Program-made: the position numbers and the translations under genes
Part shown: in pieces, positions 1-8,021 of the stretch
Layout of the letters: every line of letters starts with the position of its first letter
Numbering within the stretch: position 1 is the stretch's first letter
From: CALROG01 sp943369755
Lineage (GTDB): Bacteria > Pseudomonadota > Gammaproteobacteria > Burkholderiales > Burkholderiaceae_C
Assembly: GCA_943369755.1 (NCBI GenBank)
Contig: CALROG020000018.1
Coordinates: 8,237-72,236 of the forward strand
Direction: 5' to 3'
Length of the DNA: 64,000 nt
Notes under the pieces: generated by a model
Databases searched by the model: none
Seen by the model: the letters and a program-made list of their open reading frames with translations, nothing else
Told to the model about the DNA's origin: nothing

Positions 1-822
1 CTGGAGGGCTTTCGCTCCAAGGCGGGCTGGCCTTTTACCGCCGAGATCGTGCTGAAGTACAGCGACGAAGACAAAAACTGGAAGCTTGAATTCGACTTTG
101 GCGACGACAAGAACGCCGCCGATACCGGCGAGATCATTGACTTCAGCGTCCAGCAGGCGCTGGGCAAATGCCCCAAATGCGGCGGCAGCGTGTTCGAGCA
201 TGGCAAGAACTATGTGTGCGACAAATCCGTGCCCACCACAGCCCAGCCCACGCCCAGCTGCGACTTCAAGACCGGCCAGATCATCCTGCAGCAACCGGTG
301 ATGCGCGAGCAAATGACCAAGCTGCTGGAGACCGGCAAGACCGACCTGCTCGACAAGTTTGTAAGCATGCGCACCCGCCGCGCGTTCAAGGCCTTCCTGG
401 CCTGGGACGCTGAGGCCGGCAAGGTCAACTTTGAGTTTGCGCCGTCCAAGTTTCCGCCGCGCAAGACCGCCGCTGCCAAAACACCCGCAGCCAAGGCCGC
501 CCCCGCTGCCAAAAAAGCGGCCGCAAAAAAGGTGGCAGCGAAGAAGGCCCCGGCGGCAAAAAAGACCGCTGCGCCCAAGAAGCCCCGCGCCACCGGTGCC
601 GGCCTCAAGCCCAGCGAAGCACTGGCCGCCGTGATCGGCGGCGAGAACGTGGCCCGCACGGCGGTCATCAAGAAGCTTTGGGACTACATCAAGGCCAATG
701 GTCTGCAGGACGCTACCAACAAGCGCGCCATCAACGCCGACGCCAAACTCAAGCCGGTGTTCGGCAAGGACCAGGTCACCATGTTTGAGCTGGCGGGGAT
801 TGTGGGCAGGCACCTGGGCTGA
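1..822 (+). CDS. topB: DNA topoisomerase III, C-terminal part with SWIB tail (partial)
   Basis: The reading frame is open from base 1, so the 5' part of the gene lies outside the window. The visible 273 residues contain a zinc-ribbon-like stretch (KCPKCGG, later a further Cys), the region typical of the end of bacterial type IA topoisomerases, then an Ala/Lys/Pro-rich linker at about positions 460-590 and a C-terminal SWIB/MDM2-like domain (GLKPSEALAAVIG to the stop). Type IA topoisomerases relax negative supercoils and decatenate DNA by single-strand passage. A SWIB fusion on the topoisomerase III of beta-proteobacteria is known; the basic linker probably binds DNA. The catalytic tyrosine lies outside the window. 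The gene faces the GntR gene convergently across 85 bp. Confidence 0.88.
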   Translation: MEGFRSKAGWPFTAEIVLKYSDEDKNWKLEFDFGDDKNAADTGEIIDFSVQQALGKCPKCGGSVFEHGKNYVCDKSVPTTAQPTPSCDFKTGQIILQQPVMREQMTKLLETGKTDLLDKFVSMRTRRAFKAFLAWDAEAGKVNFEFAPSKFPPRKTAAAKTPAAKAAPAAKKAAAKKVAAKKAPAAKKTAAPKKPRATGAGLKPSEALAAVIGGENVARTAVIKKLWDYIKANGLQDATNKRAINADAKLKPVFGKDQVTMFELAGIVGRHLG

Positions 823-907
823 ACGCCATGCCCACGAGCAGTTCTTCTACGACCCGAAGCAGTTCGTACCCAAGCTACCCGCAGCGGCTTGACAGGCAAA
901 GCGGCCG

Positions 908-1630
908 CTAACGCCCCATCCCACCCACCCGCGCCAGATGCACCTGGTGCAGCGTGATCTTGCGCACCTCGGCCTGACTGGTTTCAATGTGGGCGCGCAA
1001 CAGCATGGAGGCCTGGTCGCCGCGCTTGCGCTGCACGGCTTTCAGGATTTTGCTGTGCTCGTCATAGGTGGCGTCAATGCGCGCCTGTTTGGTGAAGTCG
1101 AGCCGGCGGATGATGCGGATGCGCTCGGTCACGTCTTTGTGCACCCGCGCCATCTCTGCGTTGCCCGCGGCGGCCACCAGTGCGCAGTGAAAGGCTTCGT
1201 CCCACCGGGAAACCTGCACCATGTCTGCGCTGCGTTCGGCCACCGGCACCAGCCAGATGGCGGCCAGTTGGTCCAGCAGCGCACGGTCCACGCGCTGGCC
1301 GTCGGTGCACAGGCGGTGCACAGCGGTGGTCTCCAGCACCATGCGCAGGTCGTAGAGCTGTTCAAACTGGTCAAAGTCAAACGGCAACACACGCCAGCCG
1401 CTGCGAAACAGCACCTCCACATAGCCTTCTTGCTGCAAGCGGAACAACGCCTGGCGTACCGGGGTGCGGCTCACACCCAAGCGCTCGCTCAGCTCGTTTT
1501 CGGTGAAGCGGTCGCCGGGCACGAGTTTGAACTCGGCCACGTCCTGCTTGAGCTGCGCGTACACATCGTCCGCACGCGAACGGTGGGGCGCGGCTTCAAC
1601 GGCGGCGGAGCGGCGGGCAATGGTGTGCAC
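908..1630 (-). CDS. GntR-family regulator with FCD domain
   Basis: About 240 residues. The N-terminal winged helix carries the usual signature (ELSERLGVSRTPVRQALFRL followed by a wing ending in W.V) and the C-terminal all-helical FCD domain includes the acid and His residues that normally bind a metal or carboxylate (DLR..LE, H in FHCALV, later DEH). I chose GTG at 1630 because the longer frame overlaps the upstream hydrolase and adds a low-complexity Cys/Arg leader; the start is uncertain and its ribosome site is weak. It is the last gene of the 908-18432 block, 13 bp after the cysteine hydrolase, so it probably controls that operon in response to a ureide or carboxylate intermediate. The ligand is not known. 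Confidence 0.82.
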   Translation of the reverse strand: MHTIARRSAAVEAAPHRSRADDVYAQLKQDVAEFKLVPGDRFTENELSERLGVSRTPVRQALFRLQQEGYVEVLFRSGWRVLPFDFDQFEQLYDLRMVLETTAVHRLCTDGQRVDRALLDQLAAIWLVPVAERSADMVQVSRWDEAFHCALVAAAGNAEMARVHKDVTERIRIIRRLDFTKQARIDATYDEHSKILKAVQRKRGDQASMLLRAHIETSQAEVRKITLHQVHLARVGGMGR

Positions 1631-1643
1631 AGCGCAAACTCTA

Positions 1644-2303
1644 TCAGTGCAGGGCCTGCAGCAGGGCGGCGCTGGGTGCCGTCCAGCCCACAATGGCCCC
1701 CTGCGCACGCATCATTTCAACGGCTGCGGCCTTGAAGGCGGGGAAGTAGCTCTCGGTGCAGTCTTCCAGAAGCAGGCAGTCGTAGCCGCGGTCGTTGGCC
1801 TCGCGCATGCTGGTCTGCACGCAGACCTCGGTGGTCACGCCCATGAACAGCAGGTGCGTAACTGCTTTTTGCTGCAGCAGGCTGTGCAGCGGCGTGGCAT
1901 AAAAAGCCCCCTTGCCGGGCTTGTCGATCACCAGCTCGCCCGGCAGCGGGGCCAGCGCCGGGATGATCTGGTTGCCCGGCTCGCCCGCCACCAGAATGCG
2001 CCCCATGGGCCCGGCGTCGCCAATGCGCAGGCGCGGGTTGCCGCGGCTGCGTTTGGCCGGCGGGCAATCCGACAGGTCGGGCGCATGCGCCTCGCGGGTG
2101 TGCACCACCAGGCCACCGGCCCCGCGCCATGCCGCCAGCACACGCTGGCAGGCCGGCACGATGGCTTCAAGCAGCGACACATCGTTGCCCAGCGTTTCAC
2201 CAAAACCGCCGGGCTCGATGAAGTCGCGCTGCATGTCGATGATGACCAGCGCGGTGCTGGCGACCCGAAACTCAAACGGGAAAGGGTTGGCGTTGATCTG
2301 CAT
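1644..2303 (-). CDS. isochorismatase-like cysteine hydrolase, biuret-hydrolase paralogue 1
   Basis: 219 residues. The triad of the isochorismatase-like amidohydrolases is visible: Asp23 in IIDMQRDF, Lys128 in VIDKPGKGAF and nucleophile Cys161 in GVTTEVCVQTSMREANDRGY. The IGDAGPxGRIL and cis-peptide VTTE segments are those of biuret, triuret and ureidoacrylate hydrolases. It resembles the second paralogue at 4247-4945 but lacks that protein's N-terminal extension and differs downstream of the triad (ESYFPAFK instead of a GNH motif), so its substrate probably differs (triuret, a ureido acid or a carboxybiuret are options). The start at 2303 has a GGAGG site and follows the ABC ATPase stop by one base, so translation is coupled. 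Confidence 0.85.
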   Translation of the reverse strand: MQINANPFPFEFRVASTALVIIDMQRDFIEPGGFGETLGNDVSLLEAIVPACQRVLAAWRGAGGLVVHTREAHAPDLSDCPPAKRSRGNPRLRIGDAGPMGRILVAGEPGNQIIPALAPLPGELVIDKPGKGAFYATPLHSLLQQKAVTHLLFMGVTTEVCVQTSMREANDRGYDCLLLEDCTESYFPAFKAAAVEMMRAQGAIVGWTAPSAALLQALH

Positions 2304-2304
2304 G

Positions 2305-3885
2305 TCAGTGGCCTCCGCCCATATGCGAACCGAGTACATGCCTTTCGGCCCCTGCAGCCGCTGTTTCATACACAATGCGCCCCTCACTCATGACCACGAT
2401 GCGGTCGGCCAGTTCCAGCAGTTCGTCCAGGTCTTCGCTGATCAGCAGTACCGCGCCGCCTTTGGCGCGCACCTGCAAGATGCGGGTGTGAATCTCTTTC
2501 ACCGCCGCAAAGTCCAGCCCAAACACCGGGTTGGCCGCGATCAGCACATTGATGTCACCGGCCAGCTCGCGCGCCAGCACGGCGCGCTGCACATTGCCGC
2601 CCGACAGGCTGCGAATCGGCGCGTCCTCGCCCTGGGTCTTGACGCCGTATTCGGCAATCCATTGGCGGGCCCGCGCGCGCCAGGCGCCAAACGCCAGCCA
2701 GCCGTTGCGCGCCAGGGGTGGCTGGTCAAAGTCGCGCAGGGCCATGTTCTGCGCCACACTGAGCTCGCCCACGCAGGCGTTGCGCAGCGGCTCTTCCGGC
2801 AGGCTGCGCAGCTTGAGGCGGCGGTTCTCTTCGCGCCGCGCGGCGTAGGGCTGGCCCATCACCCGCACGTTGCCGCCCAGGCGCGGGCGCTGGCCCACCA
2901 GCGCCTCCACCAGCTCGCGCTGCCCGTTGCCCGAGACACCGGCCACACCCAGAATTTCCCCAGGCTGCACGCTCAGGCTCAGGCCCTGCAGCGCCAGCGT
3001 GCCTCGGTCACCCTGCACTTGCAGGTTTTCTACCGACAATGCCGGCTCGCCAATTGCTATATTTTTTGTAGTGGGTGACGCAATATCTACGCGGGCTACA
3101 GCCGTTTTTTCTTCTGAAGTGTTGGCTGATTCACCCATCATGGCCTGCGCCAGCGCGCCCGGGTGGGTGGCCCGCACCTCGCAGTTGTGCACCGCCTTGC
3201 CCCGACGCAACACGGTCACGTTGTCGGCATAGGCCATCACTTCGCGGAACTTGTGGGTGATGATGAGAACGGTGCAGCGCCCACTGCGGGCAAACTCGCG
3301 CACATGGCCCAGCACCTCGTCAGCCTCCTGCGGCGTCAACACCGAAGTGGGTTCGTCCAGGATCAGCAGGCGTGGCTTCAGGTAGAGCTGCTTGAGCAAT
3401 TCAAGCTTCTGCTTTTCGCCAGCGGCCAGGCCCGCGGGCGTGGCGTCCAGGTCAAGCCGGAACGGCGTGGTGGCCAGAAAGGCCTCCAGTTCGGCGCGCT
3501 TGGCCTTCCAGTCAATCAGTGCCGGGGTCTCGCCACCCGCCAACAGCAGGTTTTCGGCGACGGTCATGCCCGGTGCCAGCGTGAAGTGCTGGTACACCAT
3601 GCCAATGCCCAGGGCCCGCGCGACCACCGGGTTGGCAATCTCGTGCTCGCGCCCGTCGGTGACGATGCTGCCCACTTCAGGCCGGTGAAAGCCGGCAATG
3701 CACTTGACCAGCGTGCTCTTGCCCGCGCCGTTTTCGCCCAGCAGCGCGTGCACGGTGCCGGGAGCGACCTTCATGGTCACGTGGTCCAGCGCAGTGAAGC
3801 TGCCAAAGCGTTTGGTCAGCTCAAAAGTCTCAAGCGCCATGGCACCCGTGGGCGCGGGCATCGGGTCGATGTGCAGGGCGGTCAT
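2305..3885 (-). CDS. ATP-binding protein of BMP/nucleoside-type ABC transporter (double ABC domain)
   Basis: 526 residues with two fused ABC domains, as in the ATPases that serve BMP-family (PnrA, RbsA-like) importers. Domain 1 has Walker A GENGAGKST, signature AAGEKQKLEL and Walker B LLILDEPTS. Domain 2 has the degenerate Walker A GVSGNGQREL, an intact signature LSGGNVQRA and a weak Walker B, the usual asymmetry of this family. It fits the two permeases at 6004-8021 and the BMP binding protein at 8021-9139, although it is separated from them by the formamidase, a biuret hydrolase and a 361-bp non-coding element. The linker between the two ABC domains is partly encoded by a dispersed repeat (about 3050-3112). 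Confidence 0.93.
   Translation of the reverse strand: MTALHIDPMPAPTGAMALETFELTKRFGSFTALDHVTMKVAPGTVHALLGENGAGKSTLVKCIAGFHRPEVGSIVTDGREHEIANPVVARALGIGMVYQHFTLAPGMTVAENLLLAGGETPALIDWKAKRAELEAFLATTPFRLDLDATPAGLAAGEKQKLELLKQLYLKPRLLILDEPTSVLTPQEADEVLGHVREFARSGRCTVLIITHKFREVMAYADNVTVLRRGKAVHNCEVRATHPGALAQAMMGESANTSEEKTAVARVDIASPTTKNIAIGEPALSVENLQVQGDRGTLALQGLSLSVQPGEILGVAGVSGNGQRELVEALVGQRPRLGGNVRVMGQPYAARREENRRLKLRSLPEEPLRNACVGELSVAQNMALRDFDQPPLARNGWLAFGAWRARARQWIAEYGVKTQGEDAPIRSLSGGNVQRAVLARELAGDINVLIAANPVFGLDFAAVKEIHTRILQVRAKGGAVLLISEDLDELLELADRIVVMSEGRIVYETAAAGAERHVLGSHMGGGH
3050..3112 (+). repeat. dispersed Comamonadaceae-type repeat, copy 1, inside a coding region
   Basis: The plus strand here reads TTGCTATATTTTTTGTAG, TGGGTGACGCAATATC, GCGGGCTACAGCC and a T-run ending in CTTC. 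The same arrangement of blocks occurs at 13955-14006, 57743-57792 and (inverted) 38958-39020. The copy lies in frame in the linker between the two ABC domains of the ATPase gene and encodes a short stretch around VDIASPTTKN, so the repeat did not disrupt the gene. Confidence 0.75.
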
Positions 3886-4246
3886 CTGGCGTTTTCCTTC
3901 AGGCGCGCTTCGTGCCAGGCACCGCCTGCCGCGACGCGGGGGTTAGCACTCCGCCGGTTGTGCGCCAACAGCACTGTTGCAAAGGCGTGTGCGTCCGGGG
4001 TGTGGTGCGCCTCTGGAGCGCCGAGTAGCGCAGGGCTTGCGGCCACGCGCGCCAGCGCGCTCGTTGACTGACTCGTCGCGGCTGTTTGAGCGGCGTGAGC
4101 GCAGCGAACACAGCGAGTTTCGCGACGGGCCGCATGACCGAGCAACGCAGGGCAGTCACCGCGCAGCGGTGACCGCTGCAGTGAAGCGCCACGGCCCGGG
4201 CGCGCACGCCTTTGCCGCGAGGTGCCAGGCGCGAGAGAAACAGCAC
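3886..4246. repeat. 361-bp non-coding, palindrome-rich element within the operon
   Basis: No gene is supported here; reading frames on both strands give low-complexity Arg/Ala-rich peptides. The sequence is dense in inverted motifs: GTGCCAGGC(A/G)C near both ends (about 3911 and 4221), a perfect hairpin GTCACCGC-GCA-GCGGTGAC at 4155-4173, CGCGCCAGCGCGC near 4048 and GAGCGGCGTGAGCGCAGCG near 4089. It looks like an intergenic repeat of the kind scattered in Comamonadaceae genomes (recalled, not searched). It separates the ABC ATPase gene from the rest of its transporter genes, so it has probably inserted into the operon. Confidence 0.55.
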
Positions 4247-4945
4247 TCATTCCAGCGCACCCAACACATCCAAAGACGTCGCATGCGCGCCAAACACGCC
4301 TCCCTGCATGGTGATCATCTTCAGGGCAGCGTCATGGTTGCCACGGTCAGTGGCGGCGGTGCAGTCTGACAGCAGCAGGCATTCAAAGCCACGGTCATTG
4401 GCCTCGCGCATGGTGGTGTGCACGCACACGTCGGTGGTGATGCCGGTGAGGATCAGGTTGTCAATGCCGCGGGTGCGCAGGATCAGCTCAAGGTCGGTCG
4501 CACAGAAGCTGCCCTTGCCGGGTTTGTCGATCACCACCTCACCGGGCAGCGGTGCCAGCTCGGGAATGATTTCCCAGCCCGGCTCGCCGCGCACCAGGAT
4601 GCGCCCGCAAGGCCCGGCGTCGCCAATGCCCACGCCGTTGGTGCCAATTTGCTGCGAGCGCCAGCGCTTGTTGGCCGGCAGGTCGCTCAGGTCAGGGCGG
4701 TGGCCTTCGCGGGTGTGAATCAACGTATAGCCGGCTGCGCGCATGGCGGTCATCAGTTTCTTGAGCGGCTCAATGGGCGCACGCGTCAAGGAGATGTCGT
4801 AACCCATCTTGTCGACATAGCCGCCGGGGCCGCAGAAGTCGATCTGCATGTCAATGATCACCAAGGCGGTGTTGTCGGGCCGCAGGGCACCGTTCCACGG
4901 CCACAGGTAGGGGTTGGCCTGAACGAAACGTTCGATTTTTGGCAT
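4247..4945 (-). CDS. biuH: biuret hydrolase-like cysteine hydrolase (paralogue 2)
   Basis: 232 residues. The sequence matches what I recall of the characterised Rhizobium biuret hydrolase almost end to end: NPYLWPWNGALRPDNTALVI, FCGPGGYVD, HTREGHRPDL, NKRWRSQ, GRILVRGEPGWEIIPEL and TDVCVHTTMREANDRG. The triad is Asp32, Lys141, Cys174. The enzyme hydrolyses biuret to allophanate and ammonia in the cytoplasm; the close family member TrtA hydrolyses triuret to carboxybiuret, and sequence alone does not separate the two safely. It starts 4 bp after the formamidase stop, and allophanate hydrolase is in the same transcription block, so the product has a ready sink. Confidence 0.88.
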   Translation of the reverse strand: MPKIERFVQANPYLWPWNGALRPDNTALVIIDMQIDFCGPGGYVDKMGYDISLTRAPIEPLKKLMTAMRAAGYTLIHTREGHRPDLSDLPANKRWRSQQIGTNGVGIGDAGPCGRILVRGEPGWEIIPELAPLPGEVVIDKPGKGSFCATDLELILRTRGIDNLILTGITTDVCVHTTMREANDRGFECLLLSDCTAATDRGNHDAALKMITMQGGVFGAHATSLDVLGALE

Positions 4946-4949
4946 GGGA

Positions 4950-5993
4950 TTACGCCGCCTTCTTGACCGGTACGGGCCGTGCGTCTGGCACCAGCGGGTG
5001 GGCCTCAGGGCCCTTGTAGCTGCGGGTGGGCGGGGCAAAGCCACAGCTCGTGCCGTCGGTTACTTCAACAGGCCAGGGCAGTTGGTACTTGCCAGCCGCC
5101 ATGTCGTGCATGTAGGTATAGGGGCAGTCCTGGGCACCCCCCTTCACGGCTACAAAGCCGCGGTGGTAGAGCTGGTAGATGTTGTTTTCCACGCCCCAGC
5201 CGCTGCGCGCCTCGCGCACCAGGTCGGGCCGCAGCTCGGCGGTGATGATCTCGTCAACCCGGCCGCCGCCCTGCACCAGTACCGTGCCGTCAAAGTTGCA
5301 GAACATGCCCTCGCCCATGGAGTCAAAGCTGCCATCGCTGCCGCACATGCACACATTGGCGGTATAGGCCAGGTTCTGGAAGGCGTTGGCCTGGTTGGTG
5401 ATCTGCCAGGCGTGGCGAATCGGCGCGGTGTAGCCGGCCGTGCGGATGATGATTTCGGCCCCCTTGTAGGCCGCTTCGCGCGCCATTTCGGGGAACATGC
5501 CGTCGTGGCAGATGATCAGCGAAATCTTGCTGCCGTTGGGCCCGTCACACACCGGCACGCCCAGGTTGCCGGGCTCCCAGGGCTCTACCGGCACCCAGGG
5601 GTGCAACTTGCGGTAATACAACCTGATGACACCGGTGGCGTCAATGATCAGGCCACTGTTGTAGGGGTTACCGCCCGGGTTGGCCTCCATGATGGAGAAG
5701 CAACCCCAGATATTGTTGGCCACACAGGCCTGCTTGAAGGCTGCCACCTCGGGGCCGTCGAGCGAGCACATGATGGCCGGGTTGGTGTCCATGCTCAGGC
5801 CGTGCAATGAATACTCCGGGAACACCACCAGGTCCATGCTGCCCTGGTTGCGCCGGGCCTTGGCCACCATGTCGCAGATGCGCTGGGTCTGCGCGGCCAG
5901 ATCCGTCGGCGTGACCACCACCGGCAACTGCAGCTGCACCAGGCCCATCACCACGCCGTGTTTTGATTTGTTGAGTCCACCGAGTCCAGACAT
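4950..5993 (-). CDS. amiF: formamidase-type nitrilase-superfamily amidase
   Basis: 347 residues, close to the length of characterised AmiF (about 334). The nitrilase triad is present: Glu in VVFPEYS, Lys in YYRKLHPW and Cys in LIICHDGMFPE, with the family's SMDTNPA, EPWEPG, RHAWQITNQANAF and CNFDGTVLVQG blocks. AmiF hydrolyses formamide to formate and ammonia. I chose ATG at 5993, preceded by GAAGGAG, rather than the longer frame that overlaps the permease gene. Lying directly upstream of a biuret hydrolase, it may deformylate an N-formylated ureide rather than free formamide; that is inference. Confidence 0.88.
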   Translation of the reverse strand: MSGLGGLNKSKHGVVMGLVQLQLPVVVTPTDLAAQTQRICDMVAKARRNQGSMDLVVFPEYSLHGLSMDTNPAIMCSLDGPEVAAFKQACVANNIWGCFSIMEANPGGNPYNSGLIIDATGVIRLYYRKLHPWVPVEPWEPGNLGVPVCDGPNGSKISLIICHDGMFPEMAREAAYKGAEIIIRTAGYTAPIRHAWQITNQANAFQNLAYTANVCMCGSDGSFDSMGEGMFCNFDGTVLVQGGGRVDEIITAELRPDLVREARSGWGVENNIYQLYHRGFVAVKGGAQDCPYTYMHDMAAGKYQLPWPVEVTDGTSCGFAPPTRSYKGPEAHPLVPDARPVPVKKAA

Positions 5994-6003
5994 GCGTGCT
6001 CCT

Positions 6004-6924
6004 TCAGCGGGTAGAAGAGAGTTCACCCGGGCTGCCCGCCGCCACGCTGCCGGGCTTGCAGGTAATCACCAGAATTACCAGCGTCATGACATACGGCACG
6101 GTGTTGAAAAGGTGGTAACCCCAACCCACACCCGCCGACTGCAGCGCCGGGCCGATCGCTCCCGCGCCGCCAAACAAGGCCGCCGCACCAATGCAGCGCA
6201 GCGGGCTCCAGCGGGCAAAGATGACCAGCGCCACCGCAATCAGGCCCTGGCCGCTGGAAATGCCCTCGTTCCAGCTGCCCGGGTAAAACAATGTGAGCGA
6301 CGCGCCGCCCAGCCCCGCAATCGCGCCGCCCGCCGCCGTGGCCGCAATCCGGATGCCCGACACCGAGTAGCCCAGCGCACGGGTTGCGTTGGCTGAATCG
6401 CCCGCCATGCGCACCAGCAGGCCGGCCCGGGTGCGTGCAAAACCCCACCACAACACCACCGCCAGCAACAAGCCGATGGGCAGCAGCGCATTGATTTGCA
6501 GCGCCGAGCGCACCGCCGACGAACTGCTCCAGTTGCCCAGTGCAATAGCCGGTATCTGCGGCGCCTGCGGCTGGATCAGACCCTTGCCGAGATAGAACGC
6601 GAGCCCCGTGCCGAGCAGCATCAGCGCGATGCCCGTGGCCACGTCGTTCACGCGCGGCAGCGAGCACAGCACACCGTGCAGCGTGGCCAGCAAGGCACCC
6701 GCCAGCGCCCCGGCCAGCACACCCAGCCACGGCGAGCCCGTGAGGTAGGCCCCGCCAAAAGCCGCCATGGCCGACAGCACCAGCACGCCTTCAAGGCCGA
6801 GGTTTATGCGGCCTGATTTTTCCGTGAGGCATTCGCCCAGGCTTACAAACAGGAAGGGCACGCCCACACGCAGTGCGCCCCCAACGATGCCCGCGAAAAG
6901 TGCAATCCACTGGTCGGCGGTCAT
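6004..6924 (-). CDS. BMP-type ABC transporter permease 2
   Basis: 306 residues, almost all hydrophobic, with eight to nine predicted membrane segments and the GRINLGLEGVLVLSAMAA motif typical of the second permease of nucleoside/BMP importers (YufQ/NupQ class). It overlaps the preceding permease gene by ATGA, which indicates coupled translation. It should pair with the permease at 6921-8021, the ATPase at 2305-3885 and the binding protein at 8021-9139. Confidence 0.92.
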   Translation of the reverse strand: MTADQWIALFAGIVGGALRVGVPFLFVSLGECLTEKSGRINLGLEGVLVLSAMAAFGGAYLTGSPWLGVLAGALAGALLATLHGVLCSLPRVNDVATGIALMLLGTGLAFYLGKGLIQPQAPQIPAIALGNWSSSSAVRSALQINALLPIGLLLAVVLWWGFARTRAGLLVRMAGDSANATRALGYSVSGIRIAATAAGGAIAGLGGASLTLFYPGSWNEGISSGQGLIAVALVIFARWSPLRCIGAAALFGGAGAIGPALQSAGVGWGYHLFNTVPYVMTLVILVITCKPGSVAAGSPGELSSTR

Positions 6925-8021
6925 GCGATTTTGTCCCCCATGGCCGTCTGCGCCCCGCTCGGCCCGGCCGAGCGCGCCAGCTTCGCGAAGAACGCCTTCC
7001 AGTCCACGTCACGCAGCGCCTCGCTGGCCAGAATCAGCACAAACGCGATGCCCTGCAACACCATGACCGACGCATCCGGCAAGCCGAGGCGGCGTTGCAA
7101 CAAGCTGCCCGCAGCGCCAAAGCCACCAAACAGAATGGCCACCGGAATCACTGCCACCGGGTTCTGCCGCGCGATGAACGCCACCAAAATGCCGGCGTAG
7201 CCATAGCCCGCAATCAGCGAGGCGTTGGCGTTGGTGTGCACCGCCGCCACCTCCACCGCGCCTGCCAGCCCGGCGCAGGCGCCGCCGAGGGCACAGGCCA
7301 GCAAAATCAGCCGTGTGGCGGGCAGGCCGACGAGCTGCGCGGTGCGCGGGTTGCCGCCCACCACGCGCACTGAAAACCCCGACGCGGTCCATTTCAGCCA
7401 GATGCCCAGCGCCAGGCACGCAACCACACCCAGCACCAGGCCCCAGTGCACGTCTGAGCCGGCAATGCCGCCGATGCGCAGGCCTTCGGCCAAGGCGTAG
7501 GTTGACGGCTTGTTCAGGCTGGAGGGGTCGCGCAGCGAGCCCTCCACCCAGTGCTTGAACAAACCAATGGCCACATAGGCCAGCAGCAGGCTGCTGATGG
7601 TTTCATTGATGCCGCGAAACTGGCGCAACCAGCCGGCCAGCATGATCCACAGCGCACCGGCCACCGCCCCGGCCGCACAGACAACCGCAGTGCCCGCAAT
7701 ATTGGCGGGCAGCGGCAATAAATACGGCAGCGCCGCACAGGCCAGCCCGCCCAGCACCATCGCCCCCTCGCCGCCAATAATGACCAGCCCGGCGCGCGCC
7801 GGAATGGCCACACACAGCGCGGTCAACATCAGCGGTGCGGCGCGCTGCAAGGTGTTCTGCCACGAGAACCAGTCACCGAACGCGCCCTTGAACAGCAGCA
7901 CCCAGACATCGACCGGGTTAACGCCCGCGAACCACACAAACACGCCAAACACACCCAGCGCCGCCGTGATGGCGGCGACCGGCAAGGCAATGTCGTTAAC
8001 GGTATCGCGGGCCAGAGCCAT
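6921..8021 (-). CDS. BMP-type ABC transporter permease 1
   Basis: 366 residues with multiple membrane helices and the conserved loop INETISSLLLAYVA and VVGGNPRTAQLVGLP segments of the YufP/NupP class permeases. Its start shares a base with the binding-protein stop (TGATG). It forms the heterodimeric membrane channel with the next gene. Substrates of this permease class are usually nucleosides or nucleobases; here the neighbours suggest a ureide, triazine or purine-like molecule. Confidence 0.92.
   Translation of the reverse strand: MALARDTVNDIALPVAAITAALGVFGVFVWFAGVNPVDVWVLLFKGAFGDWFSWQNTLQRAAPLMLTALCVAIPARAGLVIIGGEGAMVLGGLACAALPYLLPLPANIAGTAVVCAAGAVAGALWIMLAGWLRQFRGINETISSLLLAYVAIGLFKHWVEGSLRDPSSLNKPSTYALAEGLRIGGIAGSDVHWGLVLGVVACLALGIWLKWTASGFSVRVVGGNPRTAQLVGLPATRLILLACALGGACAGLAGAVEVAAVHTNANASLIAGYGYAGILVAFIARQNPVAVIPVAILFGGFGAAGSLLQRRLGLPDASVMVLQGIAFVLILASEALRDVDWKAFFAKLARSAGPSGAQTAMGDKIA

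Noticed and set aside
883..909. AGCGGC..GCCGCT stem between topB and the GntR gene as a terminator
   Set aside because: The stem is only 6 bp, the loop is long and there is no T-run. Too weak to call.
938..1735. Long plus-strand open frame opposite the GntR gene
   Set aside because: It is an antisense shadow of a GC-rich coding gene, rich in His/Ala/Gly with no family pattern. The same holds for long frames opposite other genes (for example 1912-3078, 4944-5810, 60063-61550).
3899..4246. Open frames on both strands in the 361-bp element
   Set aside because: Composition is Arg/Ala-rich on both strands and no family pattern is visible. The sequence is better explained as a repeat.
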